NCBI RefSeq assembly: GCF_049808615.1
Contig: NZ_JBNCAN010000002.1
Coordinates: forward strand, 1-64,000
Length of the DNA stretch: 64,000 nt
Origin: Modicisalibacter sp049808615
GTDB taxonomy: Bacteria; Pseudomonadota; Gammaproteobacteria; Pseudomonadales; Halomonadaceae
Direction: 5' to 3'
Shown here: positions 41,614-51,987 of the stretch, piece by piece
Position numbering within the stretch: the first letter of the stretch is position 1
Layout of the letters: every line of letters begins with the position of its first letter
Made by a program: the position numbers and the translations under genes
Notes under the pieces: generated by a model
The model's input: only the letters and a program-made list of their open reading frames with translations
Told to the model about the DNA's origin: nothing
The model's database searches: none

Positions 41614-43971
41614 ATGTTCCTTCTCACTGCTTCTATCGCAGAAATAGCGCGTCCTTTCTGGGACCCGTTGGGGCTAGGTCGCGCCGCCATCGACTACTGG
41701 CGTGATGCGGGTGAGCGTAGCGTGCTCTATCTCGATGTCATGCGTCAGCGCGGTAATCAGTATCTTGCTCATATGGGAGAGACCAAGCCCAATGTGCTGG
41801 GGTTTGATTCCGAAATGCTGATGGACGGGCACGATCTTCCTCATCCAGTCAACTATGAGCTGATGCGCATCCTGCCCCCGAAGGGTGTCGAGACCGACGA
41901 GAGTATGCGTCCGTTCGTGGTCGTCGACCCACGCGCCGGCCACGGCCCGGGTATCGGTGGGTTCAAGCCGGATAGCGAGCTGGGTGTGGCACTGCGAGCA
42001 GGGCATCCCTGCTATTTCATCAGCTTCTTGCCCTTTCCCGAGCCAGGCCAGACCGTCGAAGATGTCGCTGAAGCAGAGGTGGCATTCTTGCGCCATATCA
42101 TCGAGCGCCATCCCGATGTGGCCGAGAAACCCATGGTAGTCGGTAATTGCCAGGCCGGCTGGCAGATCATGATGGCCGCGGCCTTGGAACCTGAGTGTTT
42201 CGGTCCCATCCTCATCGCCGGTGCGCCTCTTTCCTATTGGGCGGGGGAGCGGGGCAAGAACCCCATGCGCTACTCCGCCGGGATGCTGGGAGGAAGCTGG
42301 CTGACTGCTCTGGTGAGCGATCTTGGTCATGGTCATTTCGACGGTGCCTGGCTGGTTCAGAACTTCGAGAAGCTCAATCCGGCCAATACGTTCTGGAGCA
42401 AGCAGTACAATCTTTACGCCAGGGTCGACACCGAGGCGCAGCGCTATCTGGAGTTCGAGCGCTGGTGGGGCGGGCACGTGGTGCTCAACAGCGAAGAGAT
42501 CCAGTATATCGTCGATAACCTGTTCATCGGTAATCGTCTGAGTACAGCGCAGCTGCTCACTCGAGATGGACGCCGTATCGATCTGCGCAACATTCGCTCG
42601 CCCATCGTGGTGTTCTGCTCTCAAGGAGACGATATTACACCGCCGCCTCAGGCGATTGGCTGGATCGATGATCTGTACGACAGCGTGGAAGATATCCAGG
42701 CTCACGACCAGACCATCGTCTACTGTGTTCACGATACGACCGGTCACCTGGGCATCTTTGTATCCGGTAGCGTCTCACGCAAGGAGCACGCGGAATTCAC
42801 GGCGAACATTGATTATATCGATATCCTGCCGCCGGGGTTGTATGAGGCCAAGGTCAACGAGCGGGATGTCACCCAGGCCAATCCGGATCTGATCGACGGT
42901 GATTACCTGCTTGAATTCGCGCCGCGAGATTTCGATGATGTCGATGCCATCGTCAAGACCAACCTCGAGGATGAGCGTCGTTTCGCTACCGTCTCCCGGG
43001 TCTCGAATATCAATCTCGGTCTCTATCGGCGTTATTGGCAGCCCTGGATACAGGCGGTGATGACACCTCAGGCGGCACGGCTGCTGCGCCGCTCCCATCC
43101 GTTGAAAGTAGGATACCGGCTGCTTTCCGACCGCAATCCCGCTACTGTGCCATTGCCGGTCATGGCCGATGCGATCAAGGCGGACCGGCACGAGGTCGGC
43201 GCGAGCAATCCATTCAAGATGGTCGAGCGCATGGTGTCGGATCAGATCGTGCACAGCCTGAATGCCTTTCGCGATCTACGCGATCAGGCAACAGAGCAGT
43301 TGTTCATGCAGGTGTATGGTCATCCCGTGCTGCAGACGTTGATGGGACTCAGGGCCGACGATCAGCGCCCATTGCCACTGCCTGGTGCTTCTCCGGAACA
43401 TCATCGCTTTGTTGCCCAGCGCAGGCAGGAGCTGCGGGCGTCCATCGACCAGGGCGATATTACCCAGGCGTCGGTGCGGGCGCTTATCTTCATCCTGGGG
43501 GGATCGGCCACCACGGATGAGCGCAACTTCCAGCGCCTAAAAGCGACGCGTGACGAAATGGGAACCGATATCGACCTGAATACCTTCAAGACGTTGGTAC
43601 GTAATGAGTTCGAGATCCTCAATCTTGATGGTCATGCGGCCATGGAGGCCTTGCCAACCATGCTCAAGGGCGAAGATGCCGGCACTATCGATACCTACGA
43701 GCAACATATCGAGCAGGTAGTGAAGGCCAGCGAACCCCTGGACGACAAGACGCGGGCACGCCTGGCGCTCGTCAAGCAGCTCTTTGCGCGAGCCAAACCA
43801 ACTCCTCAGCCGACGTCTAGCAAGGGGACGGAATCGGGCAAGGTAACCGCTGCTGCCAAGCCAGAAGGATCATCATCGCGCAAGAGCAATGCCTCTGGCA
43901 AAGCGACGCGCAAGAAAACACCCCGCAAGACCAAACCATCGACTTCTTCCGACGATCCCCAGTCGCGCTGA
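41614..43971 (+). CDS. DUF3141 protein, PHA-synthase-like alpha/beta hydrolase with basic tail
   Basis: The 785-residue product resembles DUF3141 proteins and, distantly, PHA synthases. The core is an alpha/beta hydrolase with VVDPRAGHGPGIGGFKPDSELG and the nucleophile elbow VGNCQAGWQ, where Cys179 takes the place of the usual Ser, as in PhaC. Asp and His candidates occur in FCSQGDDITPP and YCVHDTTGHLGIF. The last 60 residues are rich in Lys, Ser, Thr and Pro, like the tails of nucleoid- or granule-associated proteins. GGAG at 41603-41606 lies seven bases before ATG 41614. A role in polyester or acyl-CoA metabolism is possible but unproven; no phaA, phaB or phasin gene is nearby. Confidence 0.8.
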   Translation: MFLLTASIAEIARPFWDPLGLGRAAIDYWRDAGERSVLYLDVMRQRGNQYLAHMGETKPNVLGFDSEMLMDGHDLPHPVNYELMRILPPKGVETDESMRPFVVVDPRAGHGPGIGGFKPDSELGVALRAGHPCYFISFLPFPEPGQTVEDVAEAEVAFLRHIIERHPDVAEKPMVVGNCQAGWQIMMAAALEPECFGPILIAGAPLSYWAGERGKNPMRYSAGMLGGSWLTALVSDLGHGHFDGAWLVQNFEKLNPANTFWSKQYNLYARVDTEAQRYLEFERWWGGHVVLNSEEIQYIVDNLFIGNRLSTAQLLTRDGRRIDLRNIRSPIVVFCSQGDDITPPPQAIGWIDDLYDSVEDIQAHDQTIVYCVHDTTGHLGIFVSGSVSRKEHAEFTANIDYIDILPPGLYEAKVNERDVTQANPDLIDGDYLLEFAPRDFDDVDAIVKTNLEDERRFATVSRVSNINLGLYRRYWQPWIQAVMTPQAARLLRRSHPLKVGYRLLSDRNPATVPLPVMADAIKADRHEVGASNPFKMVERMVSDQIVHSLNAFRDLRDQATEQLFMQVYGHPVLQTLMGLRADDQRPLPLPGASPEHHRFVAQRRQELRASIDQGDITQASVRALIFILGGSATTDERNFQRLKATRDEMGTDIDLNTFKTLVRNEFEILNLDGHAAMEALPTMLKGEDAGTIDTYEQHIEQVVKASEPLDDKTRARLALVKQLFARAKPTPQPTSSKGTESGKVTAAAKPEGSSSRKSNASGKATRKKTPRKTKPSTSSDDPQSR

Positions 43972-44299
43972 TCACGTCGACGTTCGACACGACACCCTGA
44001 CCGCCTGGCGGTTGGGGTGTACCAGCGACGACTCGCCATCTATTCGACCAGATTCAACCTGTCTGCTACCCCACTCTACTCAAAGGGCGGGTTGCATGAA
44101 GTCCTGTGTGGCGGCTAGCCTCGTTAGGCCATCATCCCCCTCGGTGGCCGTGCGGAGCGCGTCCATGTCACTGGCGCGATGCCCGGTGCTGGGGTAGGGT
44201 AGGCGCATTTTCCACCGGAAACGCAAGCCGGTACGACGTACAAGCTATCAAGGCCACCGCGGCAGTTTCGTGGGCCTGGGCTCGAGGAATTAACGCACT
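43972..44299. other. 328-bp region upstream of topA
   Basis: No gene is supported. The left end holds a strong imperfect hairpin (43992-44020, listed separately). The rest must contain the topA promoter, which is supercoiling-controlled in other bacteria, but I cannot point to convincing boxes. A 33-codon frame near 44096 has no ribosome site and I do not call it. Confidence 0.5.
43992..44020. terminator. hairpin after DUF3141 gene
   Basis: ACACCCTGACCGCC and GGCGGTTGGGGTGT pair at 12 of 14 positions around a minimal loop, 20 bases after the stop codon. There is no T-run. Confidence 0.5.
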
Positions 44300-46930
44300 A
44301 TGGGCAAATCACTGGTCATCGTCGAGTCGCCGGCCAAGGCCAAGACGATCAACAAATACTTAGGCAACGACTTCATCGTAAAGTCGAGTGTTGGTCATAT
44401 CCGGGATTTGCCTACCAGCGGATCGGGCAAGAATGCCAGCGATCCCAAGGAGCGTGCCCGTCAGGCAGCGGCTACCCGCAAAATGTCTCCGGATGAGAAG
44501 GCCGCTTATCAGAAGAAGAAGGCCTGGACTCAGTTGGTGCGGCGCATGGGCATCGACCCGGAACACGGCTGGGAGGCGCATTACGAGATCCTGCCCGGCA
44601 AGGAGAAGGTGGTCGCGGAGCTTGCCAAGCTCGCGGAAAAGGCCGATGCCATCTATCTCGCTACCGACCTGGATCGCGAAGGGGAGGCCATTGCCTGGCA
44701 CCTCAAGGAAACCATCGGGGGCGACGACGAGCGTTACAAGCGCGTGGTGTTCAACGAGATCACCAAGAATGCCATTCAGGAGGCTTTCAAGGCCCCGGGC
44801 AGCCTCAACGTGCCCCGAGTCGAGGCGCAACAGACGCGACGTTTTCTCGATCGGGTGGTGGGTTTCATGCTTTCGCCGCTGCTGTGGAGCAAGGTCGCGC
44901 GCGGCTTGTCCGCCGGTCGTGTGCAATCCGTGGCGGTGCGCTTGATCGTCGAGCGCGAACGCGAGATTCGTGCCTTCGTGCCGGAAGAATTCTGGGACGT
45001 TCATGCGGACCTGCTGAGTCCCGACAACAGATCGATTCGCTTCGAGCTGGTGCGTCAGGACGGCAAGCCGTTTCGGCCAACGTCTGAAAAAGAGACGCAG
45101 CAGCGCATTGCCGCACTCAAAGAAGCCAATCTCGAGATCACCTCGCGGGAAGAGAAGCCGACCAGTTCCAGACCCAACGCGCCGTTCATCACTTCGACGC
45201 TGCAGCAGGCCGCCAGCGGTCGTCTGGGTTTCTCGGTCAAGAAGACCATGACCTTGGCCCAACGCCTCTATGAAGCCGGCTACATCACCTACATGCGTAC
45301 CGATTCCACCAACCTGTCCCAGGACGCGGTGAGCGGTGTCCGTGATTATATTCGAGACGAATTCGGTAAACGCTACCTGCCGGATTCTCCTAACCGTTAC
45401 TCCAGTAAGGAGGGCGCCCAGGAGGCTCACGAGGCGATTCGCCCCTCCGAGGTGACCCGCACGGCGAGCGATCTAGCCAGCATGGAGCGCGACGCGGAGC
45501 GTCTTTATGACCTGATCTGGCGCCAGTTCGTGGCCTGTCAGATGCCCCCGGCGGAGTACCTCTCCACCACCCTGACCGTCGAGACCGAAGGATATGAGCT
45601 GCGCGCCAAGGGACGGGTGCTCAAGTTCGATGGCTATACTCGAGTGATGAAGCCTGCCGGCAAGAAGGACGAGGATCAGACGCTACCGGATATTGTCGAG
45701 GGCACGCCGCTGACCCTGGAACGGCTCGACCCCCAGCAGCACTTCACCAAGCCCCAGGCCCGTTATACCGAGGCCAGTCTGGTCAAGGAGCTGGAAAAAC
45801 GCGGCATCGGTCGTCCTTCGACCTATGCGTCGATCATCTCGACCATTCAGGATCGTGGTTACGTCCGGCTCGACAGTCGGCGCTTTTATGCCGAAAAGCT
45901 CGGCGATATTGTCACCGACCGGCTCACTGAATCCTTCAACGATCTGATGGATTACGGCTTCACCGCACGCATGGAGGATAGCCTCGACGAGGTGGCCGAG
46001 GGCGAGCGCAACTGGCGGGCGCTACTCGATGACTTCTATGCCGGGTTCCGCGCCAAGCTCGAGCGGGCCGAGGGTGATGAGGGCATGCGGCCCAACCAGC
46101 CGGTACCCACGGACATCGATTGCCCGACCTGCGGGCGCAAGATGCAGATTCGTACCGCCTCCACCGGCGTGTTCCTGGGCTGCTCCGGTTACAATCTGCC
46201 GCCCAAGGAACGCTGCAAGACCACCATCGATCTGATTCCCGGGGATGAGGCCGTCGCCGCGGACGCGGACGACGATGCCGAAACCCAGGCGCTGCGCGCC
46301 AAGCGGCGTTGTCCCGAATGTGGCACCGCCATGGACAGCTACCTGATCGACGAGACTCGCAAGCTGCACATCTGCGGTAACAGTCCGGACTGCGAGGGGT
46401 ATGAGATAGAGCAAGGGCGCTTTCGTATCAAGGGCTATGAAGGCCCGACCATCGAATGCGATAAGTGCGGCAGCGAAATGCAGTTGAAGACGGGGCGATT
46501 CGGCAAGTACTTCGGCTGTACCAACGAGAACTGCAAGAACACTCGCAAGCTGCTCAGGAGTGGTGAAGTGGCACCGCCCAAGATGGACCCGATTCCGATG
46601 CCGGAGCTTGCCTGTCAGAAGGTCGACGATCACTACGTCCTGCGTGACGGCGCCAGCGGTCTGTTCCTGGCGGCCAGCCAGTTTCCCAAGAATCGCGAGA
46701 CCCGACCGCCCTTGGTTGAAGAGCTGAAAGCCCATGCCGAGGAGTTGCCGGATAAATATCATTTCCTGCTCAAGGCACCGAGCAAGGATCCGGATGGCCG
46801 TCCGGCACAGATTCGCTTTTCGCGCAAGACCAAGAGTCAGTACGTGATGACTGACCAGGAGGGTAAGGCCACGGGCTGGAAGGCGCTCTTCGACAACGGC
46901 AAGTGGCAGATCGAGGACAAGCGCAAGTGA
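44300..46930 (+). CDS. topA: DNA topoisomerase I
   Basis: The 876-residue type IA topoisomerase relaxes negative supercoils. The TOPRIM domain starts MGKSLVIVESPAKAKTINKYLG and has the metal triad in YLATDLDREGEAIAWHL. The catalytic Tyr is in AGYITYMRTDSTNLS at about residue 331. Three Cys4 zinc modules follow the core (CPTCGRKM, CPECGTAM, CDKCGSEM starting near residues 610, 675 and 720) and a basic tail ends the protein, as in E. coli. GTGA overlaps its stop with the next gene. Confidence 0.97.
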   Translation: MGKSLVIVESPAKAKTINKYLGNDFIVKSSVGHIRDLPTSGSGKNASDPKERARQAAATRKMSPDEKAAYQKKKAWTQLVRRMGIDPEHGWEAHYEILPGKEKVVAELAKLAEKADAIYLATDLDREGEAIAWHLKETIGGDDERYKRVVFNEITKNAIQEAFKAPGSLNVPRVEAQQTRRFLDRVVGFMLSPLLWSKVARGLSAGRVQSVAVRLIVEREREIRAFVPEEFWDVHADLLSPDNRSIRFELVRQDGKPFRPTSEKETQQRIAALKEANLEITSREEKPTSSRPNAPFITSTLQQAASGRLGFSVKKTMTLAQRLYEAGYITYMRTDSTNLSQDAVSGVRDYIRDEFGKRYLPDSPNRYSSKEGAQEAHEAIRPSEVTRTASDLASMERDAERLYDLIWRQFVACQMPPAEYLSTTLTVETEGYELRAKGRVLKFDGYTRVMKPAGKKDEDQTLPDIVEGTPLTLERLDPQQHFTKPQARYTEASLVKELEKRGIGRPSTYASIISTIQDRGYVRLDSRRFYAEKLGDIVTDRLTESFNDLMDYGFTARMEDSLDEVAEGERNWRALLDDFYAGFRAKLERAEGDEGMRPNQPVPTDIDCPTCGRKMQIRTASTGVFLGCSGYNLPPKERCKTTIDLIPGDEAVAADADDDAETQALRAKRRCPECGTAMDSYLIDETRKLHICGNSPDCEGYEIEQGRFRIKGYEGPTIECDKCGSEMQLKTGRFGKYFGCTNENCKNTRKLLRSGEVAPPKMDPIPMPELACQKVDDHYVLRDGASGLFLAASQFPKNRETRPPLVEELKAHAEELPDKYHFLLKAPSKDPDGRPAQIRFSRKTKSQYVMTDQEGKATGWKALFDNGKWQIEDKRK

Positions 46931-47418
46931 CTCCGCGGGGGCGCACCAACCAGCTGATCTATCAGGCCGAGCTGCTGCTCGAGGTACCGGCGGGCGACGA
47001 CGAGCATGCCGTCGCTCGGCGCATGGCCTGTGAAGAGGGAGCGCTGGCGCTGCTCGAGCTGGCGCTCGATGCTGCCTTGCGGGAGATTACCGAGCATGCC
47101 CGCCTGACCCGGCATGACTGGCGCGAACTGCTTATCGAGAAAGATGAGGACAATGGCAAAGCCAAGGGCGATAGCAATGATGGTATCGCCGAACTCGAGC
47201 GGTTGCGTGAACTTGCCGCAGAGCCCGGCACTTGGCTGAATGTGCTGATTGTGCGCCTGGAGGCCTTGCAGAGCGTCGAGGGCGTCGCACGGCGGGAAGC
47301 CGGTTCGTCACTGATCGTGGCCGCCGACCGTATAGCGCTTGGCGATGAGCTGCGTTGGTGCCTCAAGAAGTTCAAGGCATTGCTTCTGGAACTACGCGAA
47401 ACCAGTATCGAATGGTGA
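46927..47418 (+). CDS. DUF6586-like conserved hypothetical protein
   Basis: The 163-residue product is helical and starts with a pattern like TNQLIYQAELLLE followed by an alanine- and glutamate-rich helix, resembling the DUF6586 proteins encoded directly after topA in pseudomonads. No catalytic motif is seen. I choose GTG 46927, which overlaps the topA stop as GTGA and has GAGG upstream; the longer frame lies inside topA. The overlap suggests coupling, though lexA and sulA, its Pseudomonas neighbours, are absent here. Confidence 0.7.
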   Translation: MTPRGRTNQLIYQAELLLEVPAGDDEHAVARRMACEEGALALLELALDAALREITEHARLTRHDWRELLIEKDEDNGKAKGDSNDGIAELERLRELAAEPGTWLNVLIVRLEALQSVEGVARREAGSSLIVAADRIALGDELRWCLKKFKALLLELRETSIEW

Positions 47419-47456
47419 CTCACCGGCATTTCAGGTGATACTCTATCGATAGTTTG

Positions 47457-47491
47457 AAAACGACCATGGCAATCTGCCTTGGTCGTTTTTT
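47457..47491 (+). terminator. intrinsic terminator after DUF6586-like gene
   Basis: A 14-base stem with one mismatch (AAAACGACCATGGC against GCCTTGGTCGTTTT) and a five-base loop is followed by a T-run. Confidence 0.85.
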
Positions 47492-47545
47492 GTTGCCTTA
47501 TTCCTCAGAGGTCGTTTGCAGACGCTCTCTCAAACGGAGGTAAGC

Positions 47546-47782
47546 GTGTCCGAGACAGCCGTGTTGGAAATCGTCGAACTCGCCGATGGCGAAATCGTGC
47601 TGCGCAGTGCAGAACATGAGGGTGAGCCCTTGGTGCGAATTCGCTTCTCCGAAGAGGCGGCCGATCTATTACGCCGGAGCCGCTTCGAAGTCGCCCAGGA
47701 AATGATCGATCGCGCTATTACGCGCACGCAGTTGTGGGAAGGAGAAGAGGACGAAACGGCCGCGATCGGGACGGTGCATTGA
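47546..47782 (+). CDS. small conserved hypothetical protein, 78 aa
   Basis: The short acidic protein reads SETAVLEIVELADGEIVLRSAEHEGEPLVRIRFSEEAADLLRRSRFEVAQEMIDRAI, a likely small beta-sheet followed by two helices. It resembles a small conserved protein found in pseudomonads whose function is unknown to me. GTG 47546 is chosen because GGAGG at 47536-47540 lies five bases before it; a TTG at 47516 gives a longer frame without support. It converges on dbpA. Confidence 0.65.
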   Translation: MSETAVLEIVELADGEIVLRSAEHEGEPLVRIRFSEEAADLLRRSRFEVAQEMIDRAITRTQLWEGEEDETAAIGTVH

Positions 47783-47797
47783 GCTTGTCCTGGTGAT

Positions 47798-49189
<1,392 letters not shown>

Positions 49190-49286
49190 CGGGTATACTC
49201 GGAGGCCATCGAGGCAGGTGCACAACAAAACGGCATGATATCAGCAATGACCGAGTACCGGTGTGAGACTGACGAAGGGCGGCGTT

Positions 49287-49793
49287 ATGAGCGGGGAACG
49301 TGTTGTGATTCTGGTCGATGTGCAAAACGTCTACTACACGACCAAACAGGCCTTTGGTCGGCACTTCGACTACAACGCTTTCTGGGCCCGGGCCGCCGCG
49401 GGTCGAGAAGTGGTTGCGGCCATCGCCTATGCAGTGGATCGCGGCGACGAAAAGCAGCGTCAGTTCCAGAATATTCTGCGGGGTATCGGCTTCGAGGTGA
49501 AGTTGAAGCCTTTTATTCAGCGCCGCGACGGCTCCGCCAAGGGCGATTGGGACGTCGGTATCACCCTTGACGCCATCGAACTCGCCGAGCAGGTCGATAG
49601 AATCATCCTTGTCTCCGGCGATGGTGATTTCGATCTGCTGCTGCAGCGAGTTCGACAGCGCTTCGACACTGCCTCCGATGTGTATGGCGTTTCGCGGCTG
49701 ACCGCCGAATCTCTGGTGCGCTCGGCGTCCCGCTTTATCGCCATCGACGAGGCCTTGTTGTTGCCGCGCCCTTCGTCTCAACCCTCGCGCTGA
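49287..49793 (+). CDS. NYN domain protein (LabA/DUF88 family)
   Basis: The 168-residue product has the PIN-like NYN nuclease fold. The acidic residues expected to hold metal are in VVILVDVQNVYYTT, KGDWDVGITLDAIELA and LVSGDGDFDLLL. NYN proteins are predicted RNases that act on RNA processing; no partner domain is fused. AAGGGC lies upstream of ATG 49287. Its last 16 bases overlap the end of the convergent aconitase gene. Confidence 0.88.
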   Translation: MSGERVVILVDVQNVYYTTKQAFGRHFDYNAFWARAAAGREVVAAIAYAVDRGDEKQRQFQNILRGIGFEVKLKPFIQRRDGSAKGDWDVGITLDAIELAEQVDRIILVSGDGDFDLLLQRVRQRFDTASDVYGVSRLTAESLVRSASRFIAIDEALLLPRPSSQPSR

Positions 49794-51712
49794 CGTTTCA
49801 TCCAGTTGATCAAACCGCCTTCGAGCAGCACCTCGACTTGATGCGATGTCAGATCATGGCAAAGCGTGATCTCTTTTCCGTCAGCCTGGGCGGTGATCTC
49901 ATTTCCGTTCTGCAGCGCCTCGTGAAGTCCCTCGAAGGATAGGGTCTGTTGCGTGTCAAGGGCCTCGTAATCCTTGTCGTCATTGAATCTCAGTGGCAGC
50001 ACGCCGAAATTGACCAGGTTTTGCCAATGGATGCGCGCAAAGCTTTTGGCCAAGACCACGCGGAGCCCAAGATAACGTGGCGCGATGGCGGCATGCTCCC
50101 GACTCGACCCTTGACCGTAGTTACTGCCGGCGATCACGCAATGATCGCCGGTCTCCTTGGCCTGTTGCGCGTATTCTTCATCAATGCCGCGGAAGCAGAA
50201 ATCCGCGATGCGAGGGATGTTGCTGCGATAGGGCAGCACCTCGTTGCCAGCGGGCATGATCTCATCCGTGGAGACGTCGTCTTCCATCTTCAACAGGACG
50301 GTCAACTCAAGATCATCCTCGATGGCGTCGAACTCGGGGAGCGAGGCGATGTTGGGCCCCTTGATCAAGTCGACCTTGCGTGCCTCGGCGACCTCGAGCG
50401 GTGCAACGAGATTGCGGGTGTTGATGATGGGATCATCGGGCTCTTCGACGCGTGGGTAGGCGAAGTCGAGATCGCGCGGGTCGGTGATCTTGCCGCACAG
50501 GGCCGAAGCGGTCGCGGTCTCGGGACTGCACAGGAACACCCGGTCTTCCGATGTGCCGGAGCGCCCCGGGAAATTGCGCGGCGTGGTACGCAGACTGTTG
50601 CTGTCGTTGGCCGGCGCCTGGCCCATGCCGATGCAGCCATTGCAACCGGCCTGATGCAGACGCGCGCCCGCGGCAAGCAGACTCGATACGTGGCCATCGC
50701 GTACCAGGGTCTCGAGGATCGAGCGTGAGGTAGGATTGATGTCGAAGGAAACCCAGTCGTCGATCTGGCGCCCCTTGACCATTTCGGCGGCGATGGCGAA
50801 ATCGCGATAGCCCGGGTTGGCCGAGGAGCCGATGTACGCCTGGGAGAGCGGCTCGCCGGCGACCTCGCGCACCGGCACCACGTTGCCTGGGCTCGAAGGC
50901 TTGGCGATCAGCGGTTCGAGGCTTGAAAGATCGATTTCGTCTTCGACATCATAATGGCAGCCTTCGTCGGCATTGAAGGGCGCCCAGTCGTCGCCGCGTC
51001 CCTCGGCCTCGAGAAAGCGCTTGACCGCATCATCCGAGGGAAAGACGCTACTGGTGGCCCCCAGCTCGGCACCCATGTTGGCGATTACATGGCGGTCCAT
51101 GGCCGACAGGCAGGCGAGTCCAGGGCCGTAGTATTCGATGATGCGTCCAACGCCGCCATCCACGCCGTGACGGCGCAGCATTTCCAGGATCACGTCCTTT
51201 GCGCTGACCCAGTCAGGCAATTCGCCGGTCAGCTTCACGCCCCATATTTTCGGCATCTTGAGCCGGAAGGGCTCGCCGGCCATGGCCATGGCCACGTCGA
51301 TTCCCCCGGCGCCGATGGCCAGCATACCGATGGCCCCAGCCGCGGGCGTATGGCTATCCGATCCCAGAAGTGTCTTGCCCGGCTTGCCGAAACGCTGCTG
51401 ATGGGTCGGATGGCTGACGCCGTTGCCGGCTCGGGAGAACCACACGCCCAGGCGTTCCGCCGAACTCTGCAGAAACAGATGGTCGTCGGGATTCTTGTTG
51501 TCTTCCTGGATCAGATTGTGATCCACGTACTGTGCCGAGATCTCGGTCTTGACCCGGTCGAGCCCCATGGCCTCCAGTTCGAGCATGACCATGGTGCCGG
51601 TGGCATCCTGGGTCAGGGTCTGGTCGATTCGTAGGGCAATCTGCTCTCCTGGTGACATTTGCCCATCCTGCAGGTGCGCGTCGATCAACTTCTGCGCGAG
51701 GTTCATGGCCAT
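49778..51712 (-). CDS. aconitate hydratase, short (Aquifex-type) form
   Basis: The 644-residue enzyme interconverts citrate and isocitrate with a 4Fe-4S cluster. Cluster Cys candidates are in HQAGCNGCIGMGQAP and FLCSPETATASAL, and the swivel domain has the active-site ISNYGQGSSREHAA-like sequence AGSNYGQGSSREHAAIAPRY. It is shorter than AcnA (about 890) and AcnB (about 865) and fits the roughly 650-residue mitochondrial/Aquifex-like class. ATG 51712 with GGAG upstream gives the start MAMNLAQKL. It diverges from the 2-oxoacid dehydrogenase operon. Confidence 0.9.
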   Translation of the reverse strand: MAMNLAQKLIDAHLQDGQMSPGEQIALRIDQTLTQDATGTMVMLELEAMGLDRVKTEISAQYVDHNLIQEDNKNPDDHLFLQSSAERLGVWFSRAGNGVSHPTHQQRFGKPGKTLLGSDSHTPAAGAIGMLAIGAGGIDVAMAMAGEPFRLKMPKIWGVKLTGELPDWVSAKDVILEMLRRHGVDGGVGRIIEYYGPGLACLSAMDRHVIANMGAELGATSSVFPSDDAVKRFLEAEGRGDDWAPFNADEGCHYDVEDEIDLSSLEPLIAKPSSPGNVVPVREVAGEPLSQAYIGSSANPGYRDFAIAAEMVKGRQIDDWVSFDINPTSRSILETLVRDGHVSSLLAAGARLHQAGCNGCIGMGQAPANDSNSLRTTPRNFPGRSGTSEDRVFLCSPETATASALCGKITDPRDLDFAYPRVEEPDDPIINTRNLVAPLEVAEARKVDLIKGPNIASLPEFDAIEDDLELTVLLKMEDDVSTDEIMPAGNEVLPYRSNIPRIADFCFRGIDEEYAQQAKETGDHCVIAGSNYGQGSSREHAAIAPRYLGLRVVLAKSFARIHWQNLVNFGVLPLRFNDDKDYEALDTQQTLSFEGLHEALQNGNEITAQADGKEITLCHDLTSHQVEVLLEGGLINWMKRQREG

Positions 51713-51838
51713 GGTGGAATCTCCTTCTCCGTTGTGACTCATATCCAAGCTTAGCGTAGTCAATGGAATGGAAAACATGACGATCTAGACTAACGTTGTA
51801 CCACGACGTGCTGACAAACCCGTCTTCATTCCTCTATC

Positions 51839-51862
51839 TTACGTTAACGTCAACTATATATT
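51839..51862. promoter_or_regulatory. ACGTTAACGT palindrome, candidate operator of the 2-oxoacid dehydrogenase operon
   Basis: TTACGTTAACGTCAA at 51839-51853 contains the perfect palindrome ACGTTAACGT. A TATATT that could be a -10 box follows at 51857-51862, so the site would sit just upstream of it, the usual place of a MerR-family operator. As I recall, LiuR-type MerR regulators of branched-chain amino acid degradation bind ACGT-TA-ACGT sites, which fits the genes downstream. A second TAACGTT occurs at 51791-51797. Confidence 0.45.
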
Positions 51863-51987
51863 GCCATGTCGCCATTACCCCCGGCGGCAACACTGACTAC
51901 AGTATGGATAGTTGATGAAGACGCATGCCCACAAGGCCACGTACTTCCTCGACCCTCATCCCGGGAAGAGAACAAGGAAGCGCAATC

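Noticed and set aside
41674..42747. 357-codon open frame on the minus strand opposite the DUF3141 gene
   Set aside because: It mirrors the codon pattern of the plus-strand gene, which has the PhaC-like motif and a good ribosome site.
44096..44197. Small frame upstream of topA
   Set aside because: There is no ribosome site and no conserved sequence; the region more likely holds the topA promoter.
44360..45430. 356-codon open frame opposite topA
   Set aside because: It is antisense to the conserved topoisomerase core, with no domain of its own.
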